A stretch of DNA of 64,000 nucleotides from an uncultured Roseibium sp. (GTDB taxonomy: Bacteria > Pseudomonadota > Alphaproteobacteria > Rhizobiales > Stappiaceae), in the NCBI RefSeq assembly GCF_963675985.1, contig NZ_OY780958.1, positions 1,860,001 through 1,924,000 on the forward strand, written 5' to 3'. The notes below the pieces were generated by a model. It worked only from the letters and a program-made list of their open reading frames with translations. It searched no databases and was not told the DNA's origin. A program made the translations under genes and the position numbers. Shown here in pieces: positions 1 to 8,342 of the stretch. How positions within the stretch are numbered: position 1 is the first letter of the stretch; each line of letters opens with the position of its first letter.

Positions 1-474
1 ATCATGGGCGATGGCCGGAACTCGGTCAAAGACCTGATTGAAGCCCAATCGCGCCGGCGGGCGGCGGCGACCGGCGGCGAATCCCGCATTCCCGTCGACG
101 AGGAGACGATGCGCTGTTTGAAGGCCGCAGGCTATGATCTTGAAACCGTTCTGCCCGAAGGCAAGGCGGTCCAGGTCCGCAAGACGGCAAACCTCCACAC
201 CGGCGGCACGATCCACGACGTCACCGGCGAGACCAACTATGCGCTGATCGACGCGGCAATCCGGGCCGCCCGGGCCATCGAAATACCTGTGACAGGCATC
301 GATCTGATGGTGCCATCCCATCGCGAACCGAAGTACTGGTTTATCGAAGCCAACGAGCGTCCGGGCCTCGCCAATCACGAGCCGCAGCCGACCGCGGAAC
401 GTTTCGTCGACTTCCTCTTTCCCTTGTCCATGCCGCAATCCGTGCGGGATGCTTTGAACCGGACTGCTTTATGA
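1..474 (+). CDS. ngg: N-acetylglutaminylglutamine synthetase, C-terminal part (ATP-grasp)
   Basis: The reading frame is open to the left edge, so only about the last 157 residues are present. They form the end of an ATP-grasp ligase domain: the segment HTGGTIHDVT is followed by an acidic loop ending FIEANERPGL, typical of the Mg-ATP site. The family couples a GNAT acetyltransferase domain to an ATP-grasp domain and makes the osmolyte N-acetylglutaminylglutamine amide together with an asparagine-synthase-like amidotransferase, which would lie upstream. The assignment rests mainly on the next gene, the M42 peptidase that accompanies this system. The two overlap by ATGA. Without the N-terminus, a cyanophycin-synthetase-like ligase cannot be fully excluded. 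Confidence 0.75.
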   Translation: MMGDGRNSVKDLIEAQSRRRAAATGGESRIPVDEETMRCLKAAGYDLETVLPEGKAVQVRKTANLHTGGTIHDVTGETNYALIDAAIRAARAIEIPVTGIDLMVPSHREPKYWFIEANERPGLANHEPQPTAERFVDFLFPLSMPQSVRDALNRTAL

Positions 475-1652
475 CCCTGCTTTCAATCGACGTCCCCTAT
501 TTGAGTAAAATCCTGGAAGGTCTCCTCAAGATTCCGAGCCCGACGGGGTATACGGATGAGATCGTCCGTCATGTCTGCAAGGAACTGGACCGGCTCGGTA
601 TTTTTTACGAGCTGACCCGCCGGGGTGCGATCCGGGCGCGTCTGGAAGGGAAAAAGGCAAAGCCAGCACGGGCATTCGTTTCGCACCTCGACACGTTGGG
701 CGCGCAGGTCAAAGCTCTGAAGGAAAACGGGCGTCTCGAAGTCGTCCCGATCGGCAGCTGGTCCGCACGCTTCGCCGAGGGTGCACGAACGACCATTTTC
801 ACCGACAGCGGTGCTTATACCGGGACGATCCTGCCACTCAAGGCGTCGGGGCATACGTTCAACACCGGCGTCGACGAATTGCCGGTCGGTTGGGAATATG
901 TCGAACTGCGGATCGATGCCTATGCACGCACGAAAGACGACCTGCAAAAGCTGGGCGTCGATGTGGGAGATATCGTCGCGATCGACCCCCAGTCGGAATT
1001 TCTGGACAACGGCTTTATCGTTTCGCGTCATCTGGACAACAAAGCCGGTGTCGCGGTCATGCTGGCGGCAATGAAGGCCTTCATCGATTCCGGCGTGACG
1101 CCGACCGTCGATATCTACTGGCTGTTTACGATTGCTGAAGAAACCGGTCATGGTGCATCGGCAATCCTGCCGCAGGAAGTCGCCTCCCTGGTCGCAATCG
1201 ACAACGGAACATCCGCGCCCGGCCAGAACTCCGAAGAGTTCGGGGTAACCATTGCCATGGGTGATCAGACCGGGCCCTTCGACTATCATCTCACCCGGAA
1301 GATTGCCCAATTGTGCCAGGAGAATGCGATCAAGTATCAGAAGGACGTGTTCCGCTATTATCGGTCCGATGCCGCTTCGGCCGTCGAAGCCGGCGCGGAT
1401 GTACGCACGGCGCTGATCACCTTCGGCATCGATGCCAGTCACGGCTACGAGCGCATCCACATGCATGCCCTGCGTTCGCTCACCGAACTGGCAACAGCCT
1501 ATGCCACCAGTTCGGTTCAGATCAAACGGGACGCCCGCGATTTTTCCGATCTCAAAGGCTTCACCTCACAACCGACCGAGGACGCGGAACAGGTTCTCAG
1601 CCCGGACACCAGCAAACCGCAGTCCGAACCCCAACACGGCCCGGCGGAATAG
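471..1652 (+). CDS. Osmoprotectant NAGGN system M42-family peptidase
   Basis: A 393-residue cytosolic metallopeptidase of the M42 family, the third member of the NAGGN trio (amidotransferase, GNAT/ATP-grasp, M42 hydrolase). Visible metal and catalytic elements are SHLDT (His72, Asp74), RHLDNKAG (Asp189), AEETGHG (Glu223/Glu224) and AIDNGT (Asp244). The start overlaps the stop of the upstream ligase (ATGA), so translation is probably coupled. The role in the pathway is presumed processing or turnover of the dipeptide osmolyte. The last 40 residues or so are Pro/Ser/Gln-rich and look disordered. Family placement is strong; the exact substrate is not visible. Confidence 0.85.
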   Translation: MTLLSIDVPYLSKILEGLLKIPSPTGYTDEIVRHVCKELDRLGIFYELTRRGAIRARLEGKKAKPARAFVSHLDTLGAQVKALKENGRLEVVPIGSWSARFAEGARTTIFTDSGAYTGTILPLKASGHTFNTGVDELPVGWEYVELRIDAYARTKDDLQKLGVDVGDIVAIDPQSEFLDNGFIVSRHLDNKAGVAVMLAAMKAFIDSGVTPTVDIYWLFTIAEETGHGASAILPQEVASLVAIDNGTSAPGQNSEEFGVTIAMGDQTGPFDYHLTRKIAQLCQENAIKYQKDVFRYYRSDAASAVEAGADVRTALITFGIDASHGYERIHMHALRSLTELATAYATSSVQIKRDARDFSDLKGFTSQPTEDAEQVLSPDTSKPQSEPQHGPAE

Positions 1653-1798
1653 ACATTTTCCCACGCGCCGGCCTCGACCGCGGGCCGGCGCCCCCCGCCT
1701 CTTATTAAGTCCACGACCCAGTCGTGTATGTCGTTATGCGATCGTTCTGCCGCCGAGCGCTGATACGACATCGTCCAGCCGACGCGCCGGAGGAAAAC

Positions 1799-2422
1799 TT
1801 GAAACAGGAAGACCCCGATAGCTCGGAGCCGTCTGCCGGGCAGCTCATTTCGGACATCGGCACCGCCCGAACCCCTCAACACCCGAAGAAGCGGCGCGTA
1901 TTCGACGTCGGTTTCCTGATCGTTTCCGCAATCATGTTCGCTGCTGTCGGGATCGTTTATTACAGAAACGGTGCGCAGCACGTTCTGGATATTCTTGCCA
2001 AGGACAGCATCCTGGCCCTGGACATCGCCCCCAAGGTCCTGGCCGCCGTGCTATTGGCCGCATGGCTGCGCCGCATTCTGCCAAAGGAAGTCATTGCCCG
2101 CCATTTCGGCCATCAATCCGGTATAAGGGGCATGTCTCTTGCGGTTCTTGCCGGCGTCATCCTGCCCGGCGGACCAATGACCGCCTTCCCTCTGGCCATC
2201 GCCTTTTCACATGGCGGCGCGGCTTTGTCCGTCATAATCGCCTTCCTCTCCAGCTGGCTTTTGCTTAGCGCCAATCGGACGATCGTTTGGGAGATGGCCT
2301 TCATCGACAATCAAATTGTCGGATGGCGCCTGCTTCTGTGTCTGCCGGTCCCCTTCCTGCTCGGTTTTGCGGCCCAATATTTCTACCGCGGCACCAAGCT
2401 GATTTCGGACAGGACATCCTGA
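1799..2422 (+). CDS. Half-size inner-membrane permease, first half
   Basis: Predicted start is TTG at 1799, preceded at 1789-1793 by GGAGG with five-base spacing; an ATG at 1724 has no such site. The 207-residue product has a polar N-terminus of about 35 residues and then about five hydrophobic segments. It contains PGGPMTAFP and, later, NRTIVWE. The next gene has equivalent motifs in the same order, so the pair looks like two halves of a duplicated permease encoded separately. This resembles the two-repeat plan of DUF318/ArsP-type permeases, but that is only a suggestion. The substrate is unknown. The stop overlaps the next start (TGATG). Confidence 0.6.
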   Translation: MKQEDPDSSEPSAGQLISDIGTARTPQHPKKRRVFDVGFLIVSAIMFAAVGIVYYRNGAQHVLDILAKDSILALDIAPKVLAAVLLAAWLRRILPKEVIARHFGHQSGIRGMSLAVLAGVILPGGPMTAFPLAIAFSHGGAALSVIIAFLSSWLLLSANRTIVWEMAFIDNQIVGWRLLLCLPVPFLLGFAAQYFYRGTKLISDRTS

Positions 2423-2916
2423 TGGCGCTTTTGCTCTTCACCGTGTTTCTCTGGGCTGCGACGATCGCCATGGGCGTTCTGGCCTACCGCAAGAATGACG
2501 GTACTTTTTCGGCCGGATTCAGGGATGCCGCCCGCGAAAGCCTGCATATCGCACCGAGGATCTGCATCGGCATTTTCGGATCCGGTTTCATTGCTGAACT
2601 TCTGCCAAGGGAGACGGTCAGTTCCCTGCTCGGCTCCGGATCCGGAAGCCTGGGCATTCTGATCGGTTCGGCGGTTGGAGCCGTTGTGCCCGGCGGTCCG
2701 GTTGTCGCCTTTGCCATCGGAGCGGCTGCCCTGAAAGCCGGGGCGGGCGTCCCGCAACTCGTGGCCTTCGTGGTGTCGTGGATGCTTTTTTCCCTATACC
2801 GGACGCTGATCTGGGAACTGCCGGTCATGCGCGCACGCTTTACCGGCGCCCGGATCCTGCTGTCAGCACCAGTCCCGATCATCATCGGCCATCTGGCCTG
2901 GCTCCTGGGTGCATAG
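2422..2916 (+). CDS. Half-size inner-membrane permease, second half
   Basis: ATG at 2422 shares a base with the upstream stop codon, which implies translational coupling. The 164-residue product is hydrophobic with four or five membrane segments. It carries PGGPVVAFA and YRTLIWE, the counterparts of PGGPMTAFP and NRTIVWE in the preceding gene. The two proteins therefore look like paralogous halves that form one transporter. Function and substrate are not recognisable. It is followed by a convergent dienelactone hydrolase gene. Confidence 0.6.
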   Translation: MALLLFTVFLWAATIAMGVLAYRKNDGTFSAGFRDAARESLHIAPRICIGIFGSGFIAELLPRETVSSLLGSGSGSLGILIGSAVGAVVPGGPVVAFAIGAAALKAGAGVPQLVAFVVSWMLFSLYRTLIWELPVMRARFTGARILLSAPVPIIIGHLAWLLGA

Positions 2917-3048
2917 AAGAGCGGGATCGGGGCGTCCCGCCTCGCGAACGGAGAAGCCTTCGACAGGTTCTCCGCTCCGCATCGTTTTAGTGGAACCGGG
3001 CTCGAACGCCTTCGGTCAATCTTTCATAGGTGGTGAGGCGGTTTCTTC

Positions 3049-3720
3049 TCAGGCGAGAACCTTTGCCAGAAAAGCTTCCGTTCGCTGATGGGCGAGGTCT
3101 GCCGCATCCGCCACATAGCTTGCGCGGGCTTCATTCGCGAAGGCATGGCCGGCATCATACATGTACATTTCGAAGTCCGGCAGATAGGCCTTCACTTCTT
3201 CCAGAAGGTCGGCGGGCGTGTGGTCGTCGGTCGTACCGAAATGGCCCTGCATCGGCGCATTCAGCGGGCAATCCAGAAACTGCTTCAGACGTGTGCCGTA
3301 AAAGGAAACCCCACCCGCAGTATCGATTTTTTGAGCTGCGCGGACCGCAAGACCACCGCCCCAGCAGAAGCCCATGACGGCAACCTTCCCGCCGTTTTCC
3401 TTCAGCGCCTTCACGGCAGCCGCCGTGTCGGCGATGCAGTCTGCCGTATCGATTGCGAGCATGAGGTCCCGGCCGCGCGTCGGCTGATCGAAGGGGATGA
3501 CTGCCTCTTTTTCCTTCCGGTCGAACAGGGCCGGAATGGCAACCTCGTAACCGAGCTTCGCGTAGCGCGCCGCAACGCCTTTGAGCTGGTCTGTCACACC
3601 GAAGATTTCCTGGAGAATGACGAGACTGCCCCGGCGTGTTCCCTGCGCCGGTTCAAACCAGCAATCGAACGTATGTCCATCAGCCGCTGTCAGTTGCCTC
3701 ATCATTTCTGGTCGCTCCAA
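3049..3720 (-). CDS. Dienelactone hydrolase family protein
   Basis: A 223-residue alpha/beta hydrolase of the dienelactone hydrolase family. The nucleophile motif is GFCWGG (Cys in place of the usual Ser), the histidine lies in AGHAFAN, and a TTDDH segment supplies the likely acid. The family hydrolyses dienelactones and related esters in the cytosol. There are no aromatic ring-cleavage genes beside it, so the substrate is open. It lies downstream of a strong hairpin on the same strand as the TRAP transporter, so it is probably transcribed separately or only by read-through. The start could be the internal ATG five residues later. Confidence 0.8.
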   Translation of the reverse strand: MERPEMMRQLTAADGHTFDCWFEPAQGTRRGSLVILQEIFGVTDQLKGVAARYAKLGYEVAIPALFDRKEKEAVIPFDQPTRGRDLMLAIDTADCIADTAAAVKALKENGGKVAVMGFCWGGGLAVRAAQKIDTAGGVSFYGTRLKQFLDCPLNAPMQGHFGTTDDHTPADLLEEVKAYLPDFEMYMYDAGHAFANEARASYVADAADLAHQRTEAFLAKVLA

Positions 3721-3735
3721 CTTGAGAGAGTTTGG

Positions 3736-3769
3736 TTCAAAAGACGGCGCCGCACGTTCGTGCGGCGCC
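3736..3769 (-). terminator. Rho-independent terminator after the TRAP operon
   Basis: A perfect 10-bp stem (GGCGCCGCAC/GTGCGGCGCC, 3746-3769) with a four-base loop is followed on the minus strand by TCTTTT. It sits eight bases after the TAXI binding-protein stop codon and before the dienelactone hydrolase gene. Confidence 0.8.
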
Positions 3770-3777
3770 GATCATTG

Positions 3778-4752
3778 TCATTTGCCGACCTTGATGCCGG
3801 CCTCTTCATAGTAGCGAATGGCACCCGGATGGTAGGGAACCATGCTGGCCGGTGCCATGGTATCGCGATCAGCACGGGCAAACGCACCGAATGAGGCCTT
3901 CAGGGCGTCCTTGTTTTCGGCAACGGCCTTGGTCATCTTGTAGACCAGATCGTCACTGACGTCGGCATTGGTCAGCATCACCCACGGGATCCGCATGATA
4001 TTGGCGCCGCTGTCCTGAAGGCCGTTGATCTTCTCGTTCTGCTTCAGCGAAACGATGTCTCCGGCGGGAAGATATTTCTTGAACGCGGCAATACCGGCTT
4101 CGGAGTTGTCCTGCGAAACATAGCAGAGCCCGCCCCTGGATTTCAGTTTGACCGACGCCTGCTGACCAGCACCGGAATTCAGACTGACAAGCGCGAGATC
4201 GACCAGGCCGTCGCCGAGCGCGTTGATGCCGGCCACGAAGCTGGCAACCGGGACCTTCTTGAAATCATCATAGGTCAGACCGGCATTGGCCAGACCGCCG
4301 GCGATGTAGAACGGAATGATGGTCGACGACGTGTATTCCGAAGCGATCCGCAGGTCCGCCGCCTTTGCCTTCACGTCAGCAATGGTTTTCAGGCCGAGGT
4401 CGCAGGGAGCCATCAGGCCGGTCGTCAGCGGGAACATGACCCCGACCAGACGCATGTTGGGATTCTTGCGGTCGTAGTTCCCGGTTCCGGCGAAGGCATA
4501 CTCGGCTTCGACACCGTTGGAAAAGCCGAAATCGACCTCGCCGGAGTTGATCAGCGGCAGATAGCCGACAAGCGGCTGAGTTCTGGCAATGATGCCGGCA
4601 TCATTGGCAACTTTCGCGACGGCCTGCCCGGAATTATAGGCAAGAGACCCTTGCGCACCGGTGGCAATTGTCACCACTTGCGCATAGGCGCTTGCAACGG
4701 ACAGGGCAGACACCAGAAGCCCGGCCCCTATCATCTTCAAACTGTTTTTCAT
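3778..4752 (-). CDS. TAXI-family TRAP transporter solute-binding protein
   Basis: A 324-residue periplasmic binding protein. An N-terminal signal peptide (about residues 1-24, ending AYA) is followed by VVTIATGAQGSLAYNSG, the characteristic start of TAXI-type receptors. These deliver carboxylates or other small solutes to fused TRAP permeases. The fused permease gene lies directly upstream on the same strand, 38 bases away, so the two form one importer. The substrate cannot be read from the sequence; other TAXI systems take up glutamate or similar acids. Confidence 0.9.
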   Translation of the reverse strand: MKNSLKMIGAGLLVSALSVASAYAQVVTIATGAQGSLAYNSGQAVAKVANDAGIIARTQPLVGYLPLINSGEVDFGFSNGVEAEYAFAGTGNYDRKNPNMRLVGVMFPLTTGLMAPCDLGLKTIADVKAKAADLRIASEYTSSTIIPFYIAGGLANAGLTYDDFKKVPVASFVAGINALGDGLVDLALVSLNSGAGQQASVKLKSRGGLCYVSQDNSEAGIAAFKKYLPAGDIVSLKQNEKINGLQDSGANIMRIPWVMLTNADVSDDLVYKMTKAVAENKDALKASFGAFARADRDTMAPASMVPYHPGAIRYYEEAGIKVGK

Positions 4753-4790
4753 CTATTCCTCCCTTGGGTTGAAATCCGATTTTCTCATGT

Positions 4791-6707
4791 TCATGCAGCG
4801 GCCGCTTTCCGGTCCTTTCGTCTGTCGAAGACGAGAAGCACGACCGTCAGGATGACGGCACCGACTGCTGCGGGGATGTGGAAGTAGTGGGTTTCGGAAA
4901 AAAAGCCGAACGGCAACGCCAATGCCCCAAATACGCCAAGCAACAGGCGGACCGGAATGGTGAGCTTTGATCGTATGAAACCGACCATGGCCGCGCAGAT
5001 GGCGCATATTCCGATTCCCGCAAGGACCGTTGCGAGGATGATATCACCCCAGGTTCCGTTCATGAGCAGCGCCGGCGTCGCGACGAAGACGAACGGAATG
5101 ATATAGGCCGCCCATCCGATCCGCATCGCTGTCAAACCGGTTATCAATGGGCCTTCCTTGGTGATCGTTGCTGCCGCGAAAGCCGCCAGCGCAACTGGTG
5201 GCGTGATCATGGACATCATGCCGAAATAGAGAATGAACATGTGGGCGGCGATCGGTTCGATGCCGGCCTGGACAAGTGACGGCGCGACCAGTGCGGCGAG
5301 CAGAACGTAGACGCCGGACGTGGGCATGCCCATGCCGAGAATGGTGCAGATGAACGCAGACACCAGCAGCAGAAGGACAACATTCGCCCCGATCGAATTC
5401 ACCAGAAGAAGCGTGAGCGCGAAACCGAGGCCGGTGATATTCAGGATCCCGATAACGAAGCCGGCGGAGGCCACGACCAGGATCAGATCGACCATGGAGG
5501 TTCCGGTCTCCGTGAACACGTTTCCGAGTGTTTTGAGGGTCAGCCGTTCACCGCGATATCCGCGCAGAAAACCGACTAAGACGATGGCGATGGACGCCAG
5601 CAGCGCTGAATCCTCCGGATCGAACCGCCACCAGAACAAGGCGCCGAGAAGGATGCCGAAGGGCAAGGCAAAGTGCCAACCTTCGCGCAGCACCTCCTTG
5701 ACCGACAAGGGCTCATCGTCGCTCTGGCTGATGTTGTCGCGTCCGGCGATCAGGTCGACCTGGATGAAAACGCTGATGTAATAGAGGATGGCCGGAACAA
5801 GCGCGGCGGCGGCGACGGTCATATAGGAAATGTCGAGGAATTCGGCCATCAGGAAGGCTGCCGCCCCCATGATGGGCGGGGTCAATTGACCGCCCGTCGA
5901 AGCAACGGCCTCAATGGCACCGGCATCCCGACCTGTATAGCCGCCCCGCTTCATCAGCGGAATCGTGACGACGCCGGTGGTGACCACATTTGAAACGGCG
6001 CTACCGGAAATGGAACCGAACAGGGCCGATCCCACCACCGAGATCTTGGCGCTGCCGCCGCGTGTGCGTCCTGTGGCCGCCATGGCGAGATCGGTGAAAA
6101 ACGTCCCTCCTCCGGCGGCAAAGAGCAATTGTCCGAAGAAGACGAACAGAAGAACGATGATCGTGCCGACGGCCAGTGGCGTAGAGAATACCGCGCTCGG
6201 ATCGAAGCCGACATACTGGACGAGTCGAACGGGTGTCAGGGCCTTGCCGATCAGATCGCCGGGCACCTTGTCGGCAAACAGCGCATAGATCAGAAACGCG
6301 CCGACAATCCCGAACAGCATCCACCCTGCCCGGCGGCGCACGCCCTCCATCACCGCTATTGTGACCACAGCTCCGATGACAGTGATCTGCCATGGCCTGT
6401 AGGCCTGCTCCTTCAGGAGCCAGCTGAAATCATAGGCCGCGTACATCAGAACGGCGAAGGCAATGAGCGCGAATGCGGCATCCAGCCATCCGACATGGTC
6501 CTTGGCTTCACCGCGGGCGTTATAGCGCAGATAAGCGATGGTCAGGGCAAGCCCAAGCTGGAACGCCATATACTGCTGTTTCAGGATCGCGAATCCCAAA
6601 CGGGTCGGCGCCTCGATATTCCAGAGAATGCAGGCAACACACATGAGCGTGGCGAAAAAAGCGACCAGCCAGTCGCGGTAAGACCCGGATTTCGGCACCT
6701 CGCTCAT
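4791..6707 (-). CDS. TRAP transporter fused permease (4TM-12TM)
   Basis: A large integral membrane protein combining the small DctQ-like and large DctM-like TRAP subunits. It has a run of hydrophobic segments throughout, with GGQLTPPIMGAAAF and GMGMPTSGVYVL, motifs of the fused TAXI-associated permease. I chose ATG at 6707 (MSEVPKSG, 638 residues); the longer frame would start with TTG at 6755 without a ribosome binding site. It forms an operon with the TAXI receptor gene. A perfect inverted repeat at 6771-6787 lies just upstream of the start and may control it. Confidence 0.9.
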   Translation of the reverse strand: MSEVPKSGSYRDWLVAFFATLMCVACILWNIEAPTRLGFAILKQQYMAFQLGLALTIAYLRYNARGEAKDHVGWLDAAFALIAFAVLMYAAYDFSWLLKEQAYRPWQITVIGAVVTIAVMEGVRRRAGWMLFGIVGAFLIYALFADKVPGDLIGKALTPVRLVQYVGFDPSAVFSTPLAVGTIIVLLFVFFGQLLFAAGGGTFFTDLAMAATGRTRGGSAKISVVGSALFGSISGSAVSNVVTTGVVTIPLMKRGGYTGRDAGAIEAVASTGGQLTPPIMGAAAFLMAEFLDISYMTVAAAALVPAILYYISVFIQVDLIAGRDNISQSDDEPLSVKEVLREGWHFALPFGILLGALFWWRFDPEDSALLASIAIVLVGFLRGYRGERLTLKTLGNVFTETGTSMVDLILVVASAGFVIGILNITGLGFALTLLLVNSIGANVVLLLLVSAFICTILGMGMPTSGVYVLLAALVAPSLVQAGIEPIAAHMFILYFGMMSMITPPVALAAFAAATITKEGPLITGLTAMRIGWAAYIIPFVFVATPALLMNGTWGDIILATVLAGIGICAICAAMVGFIRSKLTIPVRLLLGVFGALALPFGFFSETHYFHIPAAVGAVILTVVLLVFDRRKDRKAAAA

Positions 6708-6770
6708 TGGGCGGCCTCGCCGGAAAGTCCGTTCTTTTCTATTCTTTTTTCGCAAGGTTCAGACATTTGC

Positions 6771-6787
6771 GCATTGTCATACAATGC
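6771..6787. promoter_or_regulatory. Candidate GntR-type operator
   Basis: GCATTGTCATACAATGC is a perfect 7-bp inverted repeat with a 3-base centre, 64 bases upstream of the TRAP permease start. It resembles the ATTGTATACAAT form bound by FCD-type GntR regulators. The regulator is not identified; GntR genes are present at 13554-14255 and 42311-43006. Confidence 0.45.
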
Positions 6788-6894
6788 GGCGTCTTTCACG
6801 GCCATGCCGTAACCCTCCTTGGATTTTTTAACGTATTTTGTTTCCCTGAGGGCATCTAACACCGGCAATTCGCCAAATGCACATAAGAAATCCC

Positions 6895-6920
6895 TATTGT
6901 CTATAAATTATACGACAATA
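6895..6920. repeat. Inverted repeat TATTGTC/GACAATA
   Basis: Two perfect 7-base arms (6895-6901 and 6914-6920) flank a 12-base A/T-rich centre. The position, in the same intergenic region as the 6771-6787 palindrome, suggests a second regulator site. No direct evidence for function. Confidence 0.35.
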
Positions 6921-7132
6921 GAACAACGCGTGCGGACCGGATCGCCGTTATATCGATCAACCCGCTGTATTCCGCGTTTTCCGACAATTGTATGCCAATT
7001 GCCATCCCCGGATTTCAGTCAAACCTTAGGAGGTGCCGCCATAAAATTCATACGGTTTCCATTACCCACCAACCAGACCGACATCTTCCCGTCCGCACTC
7101 TGTGAACCGGACAACCGTTTTGATCTGGCCCC

Positions 7133-7483
7133 TCATTTTCCTTTCCTTTTGTCCAGTTCGGATTGCTGCAGAGCCATCAGATAGGCCACCACATCTTCCC
7201 TTTCGCTGTCGAAAAGGCGGTAGGTCGTCATCGGAAAATGGTCTTCCTTCAGGAATTTCACGAAATAGGCCCGTGTGTGATCGGGGCGCAGAACGATCTG
7301 CTCATAGGACGGCGCCATATCCGGATCGGGATTGTCACTCGCCCGCTGATGGCAGGTGCGGCACCATTGTTCGATCACGACCTTGCCCCGTTCCACACTT
7401 CCGCCGGCCAGAGCGGATGAAGCGGACGGAAAACCGGATAAGGCAATCAGGGCCGCAGCTATCAGTGGAAGGTTGGTTCGCAT
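7133..7483 (-). CDS. Class I c-type cytochrome, periplasmic
   Basis: A 116-residue protein. I use ATG at 7483, which places a signal peptide (MRTNLPLIAAALIALSG, cleavage near ALA) at the N-terminus; a longer frame starts at 7528 but would bury the signal. The haem motif CRTCH is present, and a Met in the HFPMTTYRLF segment is a candidate sixth ligand. It should be a small periplasmic electron carrier. It lies at the distal end of the stress/low-oxygen-type cluster, 97 bases after the Usp-like gene. Confidence 0.85.
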   Translation of the reverse strand: MRTNLPLIAAALIALSGFPSASSALAGGSVERGKVVIEQWCRTCHQRASDNPDPDMAPSYEQIVLRPDHTRAYFVKFLKEDHFPMTTYRLFDSEREDVVAYLMALQQSELDKRKGK

Positions 7484-7580
7484 ATCCGTTTCCGGTTCCT
7501 TGGGTTCCGAATTTCTGGTCACAATCACTCTGGCGAATTTTGCTTTTAAGCCGAATAACGCAAGCCGATTGGCCAGTCTA

Positions 7581-8339
7581 TCAATCCGTGTCCGGCTCGC
7601 TTGGCAGCAGCAGTACCGGCGCCTGGCGTTCGCCGATCAGATCAAGCCACTGGGAAAACAAAGTGCCGTTGCCCGGTTCGCGGGTCGCAATGACAAGCCG
7701 CTCTCGTTCTGACGGTTTTTGAGCTGAATGCCTCATGTGTTGCGGAACACTCAGGTCCTCAACGCTGGCCCTGCCATGGACACGCTCTGCTATCTGCCGA
7801 GCAACAGAGATCGACCTTTCATCAGGTGTCCTTGCCAATGCCAGTATCCGTTCGCCCCCCGATCTTGAACGCCGTGGCAGCAACAGAACGGCGGACCTTG
7901 ATCCCCTCACCGCCTGCGAGAATTGGCGATAAGGTTCACTCGACCTCTCCAGTGCGCTGTCCGGTTGGGACAGAACCACGATATCTGACGCTTTCGCAGC
8001 TGCCTGAATGGCCTCCCCAACCGCGGAGGTCAGCACTTCGAAACGGCTGCGGACCTTCCTGTGTGCGGCTTCCGTCTCGACGAGATCCCGCGCCCGCCTG
8101 GCGGCCGCCTCGATCGAGTCCGCAAGCGATCCGATATCCATTGTTTCCACCCGGTTTCCCAGAAGGCGGTATTCCCGCAACCCGCTCAGGCGCGCTGCCC
8201 CCATCAATTCCGGATCCCGGACATAGATGCCATGCAGTTCGAGATCCAGAAGACCGGCAGCCTCGACCGTCTGGCGGACGATTGCGGTATTAAAAGCCGC
8301 CTGATGAAATCCGAAAACGAGACGCGAATAAGTGATCAT
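7581..8339 (-). CDS. Usp-like protein (tentative)
   Basis: A 252-residue soluble protein. Hydrophobic strands alternate with helices, and SDIVVLSQP and SRSAVLLLPRR segments resemble the core of universal stress proteins, but the ATP-binding GxxGS motif is not clear. It may be a degenerate tandem Usp. It lies three bases after the Lon-like protease gene on the same strand and is likely cotranscribed. The neighbours (Lon-like protease, HPF, cytochrome c) fit a stress or low-oxygen role. Confidence 0.5.
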   Translation of the reverse strand: MITYSRLVFGFHQAAFNTAIVRQTVEAAGLLDLELHGIYVRDPELMGAARLSGLREYRLLGNRVETMDIGSLADSIEAAARRARDLVETEAAHRKVRSRFEVLTSAVGEAIQAAAKASDIVVLSQPDSALERSSEPYRQFSQAVRGSRSAVLLLPRRSRSGGERILALARTPDERSISVARQIAERVHGRASVEDLSVPQHMRHSAQKPSERERLVIATREPGNGTLFSQWLDLIGERQAPVLLLPSEPDTD

Positions 8340-8342
8340 GGC

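Larger units (their letters stand above)
6708..7132. other. Intergenic region upstream of the TRAP operon
   Basis: About 425 bases without a convincing gene. The first part contains the TRAP operon promoter region, with inverted repeats at 6771-6787 and 6895-6920. The rest is A/T-richer than its surroundings and holds no open frame with recognisable coding character. The convergent or tail end of the cytochrome c gene begins at 7133. Confidence 0.6.

Noticed and set aside
1724..1798. ATG at 1724 as start of the first half permease
   Set aside because: No binding site precedes it, while TTG at 1799 has GGAGG at ideal spacing; the extra residues resemble non-coding translation.
7025..7042. A perfect AGGAGGTG ribosome-binding-like sequence
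   Set aside because: No ATG, GTG or TTG follows at proper distance (the next codon is ATA) and the frame runs into the cytochrome c gene.
6819..7184. A 121-codon open frame in the TRAP intergenic region
   Set aside because: Its composition is low-complexity intergenic, it overlaps the cytochrome c gene end, and it has no ribosome binding site or recognised motif.
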